DNA from: Leisingera aquimarina DSM 24565
Lineage (GTDB): Bacteria > Pseudomonadota > Alphaproteobacteria > Rhodobacterales > Rhodobacteraceae
Direction of reading: 5' to 3'
Assembly: GCF_000473165.1 (NCBI RefSeq)
Contig: NZ_KI421504.1
Coordinates: 1,997,437-2,061,436, forward strand
DNA length: 64,000 bases
The notes under the pieces are model-generated. The model did not search any database and was not told the origin of the DNA. It saw only the letters and a program-made list of their open reading frames with translations. Shown here in pieces: positions 60,194 to 64,000 of this stretch. Position 1 is the first letter of the stretch. Every line of letters starts with the position of its first letter. Position numbers and translations under genes: made by a program.

Positions 60194-60796
60194 ATGGCAG
60201 CGTTCGATTTCTACTTCTCAACCTTGTCGCCCTTTGCCTATCTGGCCGGCACAAGGCCTTGGGAAATTGCCGCCCGCCACGGGGCGGAGGTAACCTGCAA
60301 GCCACTGGACATCCTGGCGCTGTTTGCCCGCACCGGCGGCACACCTCCGGGCGCGCGCCATCCCGCGCGCCAGGAATACCGTCTGGTTGAGCTGGAGCGG
60401 CAGGCGGTCAAGCTGGGCATGCCCGTCAATCTGAAACCGGCGCATTGGCCCGCCAACGCTGCACCCTCCTCATACGCCATCATTGCGGCGCAAGCCGCTG
60501 GCGGCGGCGACATGGGGCAGCTGGTGCATTCCATCCTGCGCGCCTGCTGGGCCGAGGAGAAGAACATTGCCGAGGACGCGGTGATCCGGACCTGTCTCGA
60601 CGGCGCCGGCTTCGACCCCGCGCTGGCGGACAGCGGCCTTTTGGCCGGCGCAGAGACCTATGCGCAAAACCTCGAGGACGCAGTCAATGCCGGTGTATTC
60701 GGGGCGCCGTTCTGGCTGACCGCGGACGGGGCAAAGTTCTGGGGACAGGACCGGCTGGAAGACCTGGACGCGCATCTGGCGGGGCAGGCCGCGTGA
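60194..60796 (+). CDS. DsbA-family protein, 2-hydroxychromene-2-carboxylate isomerase-like (1)
   Basis: A 200-aa thioredoxin-fold protein of the kappa-GST/HCCA isomerase type. It begins AFDFYFSTLSPFAYLAGTRP, where the S of the SP/SxYS segment replaces the CxxC of DsbA, and ends with VFGAPFWLTADGAKFWGQDR. It probably uses glutathione. ATG 60194 is chosen with GGGAG upstream. Its stop overlaps the hydrolase start (GTGA). A similar protein lies at 62519. Confidence 0.85.
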   Translation: MAAFDFYFSTLSPFAYLAGTRPWEIAARHGAEVTCKPLDILALFARTGGTPPGARHPARQEYRLVELERQAVKLGMPVNLKPAHWPANAAPSSYAIIAAQAAGGGDMGQLVHSILRACWAEEKNIAEDAVIRTCLDGAGFDPALADSGLLAGAETYAQNLEDAVNAGVFGAPFWLTADGAKFWGQDRLEDLDAHLAGQAA

Positions 60797-61605
60797 CAGG
60801 CAGGCAGACCGGACGGCCCGAGGGGATCTTCTCGCGCAACTTCGGCCAAGGGCCGCGCGACGTGCTGGCGGTGCATTGCTCGCTGGCCCATTCCGGCGCC
60901 TGGCGCCGCTTGGCGGGGGATATGGCGGAGGACATCACCCTCACCGCTTTCGACATGCTCAGCCATGGGCGCAGCCCGGACTGGGACGGCACGGGCAACT
61001 ATCAGCTGCTGAACGCTGACGCAGGCCTTGCCTTGCTGCGCGAACCGGCGGATCTGATCGGGCATTCCTTCGGCGCCACCGTGGCCCTGCGCATGGCGAT
61101 GGCCAGGCCGCATCTGGTGCGCAGCCTGACGCTGATCGAACCGGTGCTGTTTGCCGTGGCAAAATCCGATGCCCCGGCGGCATTCGCCGGCCTGGAAGCC
61201 GCCAACCGGCCCATTGATGCGGCCTGGGCAGCCGGGGATCTCGCGCTGATGGCGCGGCTGTTCAACCGGATGTGGGGGCCGGGAGAGCCGAATTGGCCCG
61301 ACTTGCCCGAACCGGCCCGCGCTGCGATGATACGTGCAATCCCTGTGGTTCCGGCCTGCCACCCGGTGCTTTTTGACGACGAAAACGGCACCCTGGCCCC
61401 CGGCGCGCTGGATCCTGTTGCGATGCCTGTGCTGCTGCTTCACGGCAGTGAAAGCCCGGACGTGATCGGGGAAATTGTCCGGGGGTTCAGCCGTCGGATG
61501 GCCAATGCCCGTGCCGTATCGGTGCCCGGCGCGGGCCATATGCTGCCGGTGACGCATCCGCAGAAAACGGCGCAGCTGCTGCGGCAGTTCTGGCAGCCGG
61601 GCTGA
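60793..61605 (+). CDS. Alpha/beta hydrolase
   Basis: A 270-aa alpha/beta hydrolase. The nucleophile elbow is IGHSFGATVALRMA (Ser near residue 92), an oxyanion-region HCSLAHSGAWRRL is at about 30, and the catalytic His is in GAGHMLPVTHP near the end. GTG 60793 overlaps the previous stop, so the two are coupled. An ester or lactone substrate is likely; not known. Confidence 0.88.
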   Translation: MTGRQTGRPEGIFSRNFGQGPRDVLAVHCSLAHSGAWRRLAGDMAEDITLTAFDMLSHGRSPDWDGTGNYQLLNADAGLALLREPADLIGHSFGATVALRMAMARPHLVRSLTLIEPVLFAVAKSDAPAAFAGLEAANRPIDAAWAAGDLALMARLFNRMWGPGEPNWPDLPEPARAAMIRAIPVVPACHPVLFDDENGTLAPGALDPVAMPVLLLHGSESPDVIGEIVRGFSRRMANARAVSVPGAGHMLPVTHPQKTAQLLRQFWQPG

Positions 61606-61676
61606 TCCGCTTATACCGCTGTTGCAAAACTAGGCAGAAGGCAGCAACCGGGAAAGCAACCGAAGGGAAGACACGG

Positions 61677-62435
61677 ATGGCATCGAAAAAGAACCTGCTG
61701 AAAACGCTCCTCAAAGGGCTTGAAACCGGCGACCCCGCCGCTGCCGCCGTCGTTAACGAGGCGAAATATATCCAGCACAACCCGCAGACCCACGAGGGCA
61801 GCGAAGGTCTGGCGGAATTGTTCGCGCGCCTTGCCAGAACCTCTCCCAAGGTGGCTTTCAAACGAGTGTTCGAAGATGGCGATTTCGTCTTTGCGCATGT
61901 CGAATACGACTTCTCCTCGCTGCGGGCGGCGTTTGAAGTCTTCCGTTTTGAGGACGGCCGGGCGGTGGAGCATTGGGACAATATCCAGCCTCTGCGCGGG
62001 CCGAACCCGTCGGGGCGGGGCATGCAGGACGGCACCACCGAAATCACCGGTCTGAACCAGACAGAAAGCACCCGCGCCTTGGCCCGGAATTTCACTGAAC
62101 AGGTGCTGATCAAGCGGCAGCTGGATTTGCTGCCGCAGTATGCCGCTGCAGATCTTATCCAGCATAGCCCGGACCTGCCGGACGGCTTGCCGGCCTTGCG
62201 AGACGCGCTGCAAGCTGTGGAAAACGGCAAACCCTGTATCCGGTACCAGCACCTCCACCGGGTTCTGGCCGAGGGCAATTTTGTGCTTTGTGCCAGCGAG
62301 GGCCGGTTGAACGGCGCCCATACCAGCTTCTATGACCTTTACCGTATTGAGTCCGGCAGGATCGCTGAACACTGGGACACGGTTGAGACCATCCCGCCGC
62401 GCAGTGAATGGAAAAATGATAACGGCAAGTTCTGA
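61677..62435 (+). CDS. Tandem SnoaL-like (NTF2-fold) protein
   Basis: A 252-aa protein made of two SnoaL/NTF2-like repeats: residues about 5-115 (YIQHNPQTHEGSEGLAELFA, FRFEDGRAVEHWDNIQPL) and about 130-245 (LIQHSPDLPDGLPALRDALQ, YRIESGRIAEHWDTVETI). The matching YIQHNP/LIQHSP and EHWD motifs show a duplication within one gene. Such folds act as small lyases, isomerases or binding proteins. It stands between the two isomerase-like genes. Confidence 0.84.
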   Translation: MASKKNLLKTLLKGLETGDPAAAAVVNEAKYIQHNPQTHEGSEGLAELFARLARTSPKVAFKRVFEDGDFVFAHVEYDFSSLRAAFEVFRFEDGRAVEHWDNIQPLRGPNPSGRGMQDGTTEITGLNQTESTRALARNFTEQVLIKRQLDLLPQYAAADLIQHSPDLPDGLPALRDALQAVENGKPCIRYQHLHRVLAEGNFVLCASEGRLNGAHTSFYDLYRIESGRIAEHWDTVETIPPRSEWKNDNGKF

Positions 62436-62518
62436 CGCGTCCGCCTGCGCCGCCCTTTTCGTTCTGCGAGGTCCGGTCCTATACTGAGTGCCAGTTGGTT
62501 AATTGGCGGGAGGGTTAC

Positions 62519-63112
62519 ATGCCTGAACTGGAATTCTGGTATTCGATCGGCAGCACTTACAGCTACCTCACAGTGATGCGGATCACGGATGCGGCCGCCC
62601 GGGCCGGCGTGCTCGTGCGCTGGCGCCCCTTCAACGTCCGCCACGTCATGACGGTGCAGAACAACGTCCCCTTCAAGGACAAGCCGGAAAAGACCGCCTA
62701 CATGTGGCGCGACATCGAACGCCGCGCGCAGCACTACGGATTTCATCCCAGGCTGCCGGCGCCTTACCCGCTGCCGGACTTGGTGCTGGCCAATCAAGTG
62801 GCCGCCCTGGGCGCGGCCGAAGGCTGGGGCCAAGCCTATACCCAGGCCGCTTACCGCTGCTGGTTTGAGGCCGGGCAGCCCGCCGGCGAAGACCCGAACC
62901 TGACCGCCAGTCTGGAGGCGTCCGGTCAGGATCCGGCCCGCGCGATCGCGGCGGCGCAATCGGAGCCGGTCATCCGGGCGCTGGCAGAGGCGACAGAGGA
63001 GGCTATGGCGCTAGGCATCTTCGGCGCCCCCAGCTTTGCCGTTAGCGGCGAGATTTTCTGGGGCGATGACCGGCTGGAGGACGCGTTGCTCTGGGCGCAA
63101 GGCGGCGGCTGA
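62519..63112 (+). CDS. DsbA-family protein, 2-hydroxychromene-2-carboxylate isomerase-like (2)
   Basis: A 197-aa kappa-GST/HCCA isomerase-like protein. ELEFWYSIGSTYSYLTVMRI begins the thioredoxin fold, with Ser in place of the DsbA Cys, and GIFGAPSFAVSGEIFWGDDR is the conserved cis-Pro region. ATG 62519 follows GGCGGGAGGG. It differs enough from the copy at 60194 to suggest different substrates. Confidence 0.85.
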   Translation: MPELEFWYSIGSTYSYLTVMRITDAAARAGVLVRWRPFNVRHVMTVQNNVPFKDKPEKTAYMWRDIERRAQHYGFHPRLPAPYPLPDLVLANQVAALGAAEGWGQAYTQAAYRCWFEAGQPAGEDPNLTASLEASGQDPARAIAAAQSEPVIRALAEATEEAMALGIFGAPSFAVSGEIFWGDDRLEDALLWAQGGG

Positions 63113-63125
63113 AACCGCACCTGCT

Positions 63126-63215
63126 GCTTCTTTCTGGGTTCAAATACTCGGGGGTGAGGGCCGTCCGGGAACGGGCCCGAGGGACCTTTCAGGCCCGAAC
63201 GGGCGGCGCCCGATC
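63126..63215 (+). repeat. Intergenic repeat element (copy 2)
   Basis: GCTTCTTTCTGGGTTCAAAT at 63126 closely matches the copy at 25335, both followed by an ATACTC-G-rich stretch and GC-rich hairpin sequence (here CGGGC-GGC-GCCCG near 63200-63213). It lies between convergent genes, as copy 1 does. Confidence 0.6.
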
Positions 63216-63247
63216 TGTCAGGGCTGGGGTAAAGCCGCCTTATGACC

Positions 63248-64000
63248 TCAAAGCAGCGACAGAAAGGCCCGGATATTCTCTTGCGGAACCGACCAGTCGC
63301 AGACAAACCGGGCGGTGACCAGCTCATCTTCCGGCCCATGCAACGGCCCATCCCACAGATGATAGACCGCGCCCGCGGCAAACAGCCGCTGATGGGTGCT
63401 GCGGGGCAGGGCGGCAAAAATCATGTTGGCCTGGGCTGGATGGGTGAACCGGGCGCCCGCCGCTTGCAGCCCTTCGGCCAGCATCGCGCAGTTGCTATTG
63501 GCCGCACTGGCGTTTTCCAGCCACAGGTCATTGGTCAGATAGGCCAGCATCTGCGCCGACAGGTAACGGTGCTTGGAAAACAGATGCGCGCCGCGCTTGC
63601 GGCGGTACTCGAATTCCTGCGCGTGGCCGGGATCGAAGAAAATCACTGCCTCAACCCCCAGGCAGCCGTTCTTGGTGCCGCCAAAAGAGAGCGCCGACAC
63701 GCCGGCCTTCCAGGTCATCTCGGCCGGCGTGCAGCCCAGAGAGATCAGCGCATTGGTGAACCGGGCGCCGTCCATGTGGACCGGCAGCGCGTAGTCGCTG
63801 GCCACGGCCCCCAGCGCTTCAATTTCCGGTACCGAATAAACCGTGCCGAGTTCGGTGACCTGCGACAGCGACACCGGCCCCCGCTGCGGCCCGTGGACAC
63901 CGCGGACTTCCTCACCCTCAATCGCTGCGCGCAAAGTGTCCGGCGTCATCTTGTCCGCATCCGTCACCGGTGTCAGCTTGGCGCCACCTGTGAAGAACTC
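63248..64000 (-). CDS. Low-specificity L-threonine aldolase (3' part)
   Basis: A PLP enzyme cleaving threonine to glycine and acetaldehyde. The window holds the C-terminal 250 codons; the gene runs past the right edge (the frame is open from EFFTGGAKLTPV onward). Motifs are LSQVTELGTVYSVPEIEALG, PVHMDGARFTNALISLGC and the PLP lysine in LSFGGTKNGCLGVEAVIFF. The fold matches LtaE-type beta-eliminating lyases. Confidence 0.9.
   Translation of the reverse strand, partial: EFFTGGAKLTPVTDADKMTPDTLRAAIEGEEVRGVHGPQRGPVSLSQVTELGTVYSVPEIEALGAVASDYALPVHMDGARFTNALISLGCTPAEMTWKAGVSALSFGGTKNGCLGVEAVIFFDPGHAQEFEYRRKRGAHLFSKHRYLSAQMLAYLTNDLWLENASAANSNCAMLAEGLQAAGARFTHPAQANMIFAALPRSTHQRLFAAGAVYHLWDGPLHGPEDELVTARFVCDWSVPQENIRAFLSLL

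Overview
This window reads as a chromosomal segment of a marine alphaproteobacterium of the Roseobacter group (Rhodobacteraceae, Leisingera/Phaeobacter/Ruegeria-like). The basis is the high GC content, the five-gene F1 ATP synthase operon atpHAGDC without F0 genes beside it, a coxMNOP-like alternative oxidase operon, a Hint-domain protein, a DUF2125 protein and several GTG starts. The genus is an inference from gene content. No tRNA, rRNA or CRISPR array was seen.

Positions 1-10.8 kb are accessory catabolism and transport. A TctA-type transporter gene runs off the left edge, with a divergent LacI regulator. A LysR gene is divergent from a ketoglutarate-semialdehyde-type aldehyde dehydrogenase. 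It is followed by a tight operon: M19 dipeptidase-like protein, a 570-aa protein of unknown function, a DUF3726-like protein, an Ldh-family NAD(P)H oxidoreductase and a BCCT betaine-type transporter. This looks like uptake and breakdown of a methylated amine or imino acid; the substrate is not known.

Positions 10.8-22.5 kb hold a LysR regulator divergent from a fused double CaiB/BaiF CoA-transferase, the alternative cytochrome oxidase operon (subunits II, I, two III-like, IV), and the katG/oxyR divergent pair. Positions 22.7-33.9 kb carry a Hint-domain protein, rpsD, an Lrp regulator divergent from a class V aminotransferase, a large protein with a peptidoglycan-binding-like N-terminus, hisC-tyrC-extensin, DUF2125 and a ChaC-like cyclotransferase.

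Positions 34-42.5 kb contain a MotA/ExbB-like channel with an OmpA-coiled-coil partner, an M23 peptidase coupled to clpA, gloB and a methyltransferase. The ATP synthase operon follows (42.9-47.8 kb). Directly behind it is a transposon graveyard (48.2-50.7 kb) with remnants of IS3, IS21 and IS481 elements, each visibly broken.

Positions 51-64 kb hold a two-domain methyltransferase, an Aer-like PAS protein, a GlxA-type regulator, an NhaC antiporter, an H-type lectin protein, a MerR/MFS pair, prs, and a group with two DsbA-family isomerase-like proteins, an alpha/beta hydrolase and a SnoaL-like protein. A threonine aldolase gene runs off the right edge.
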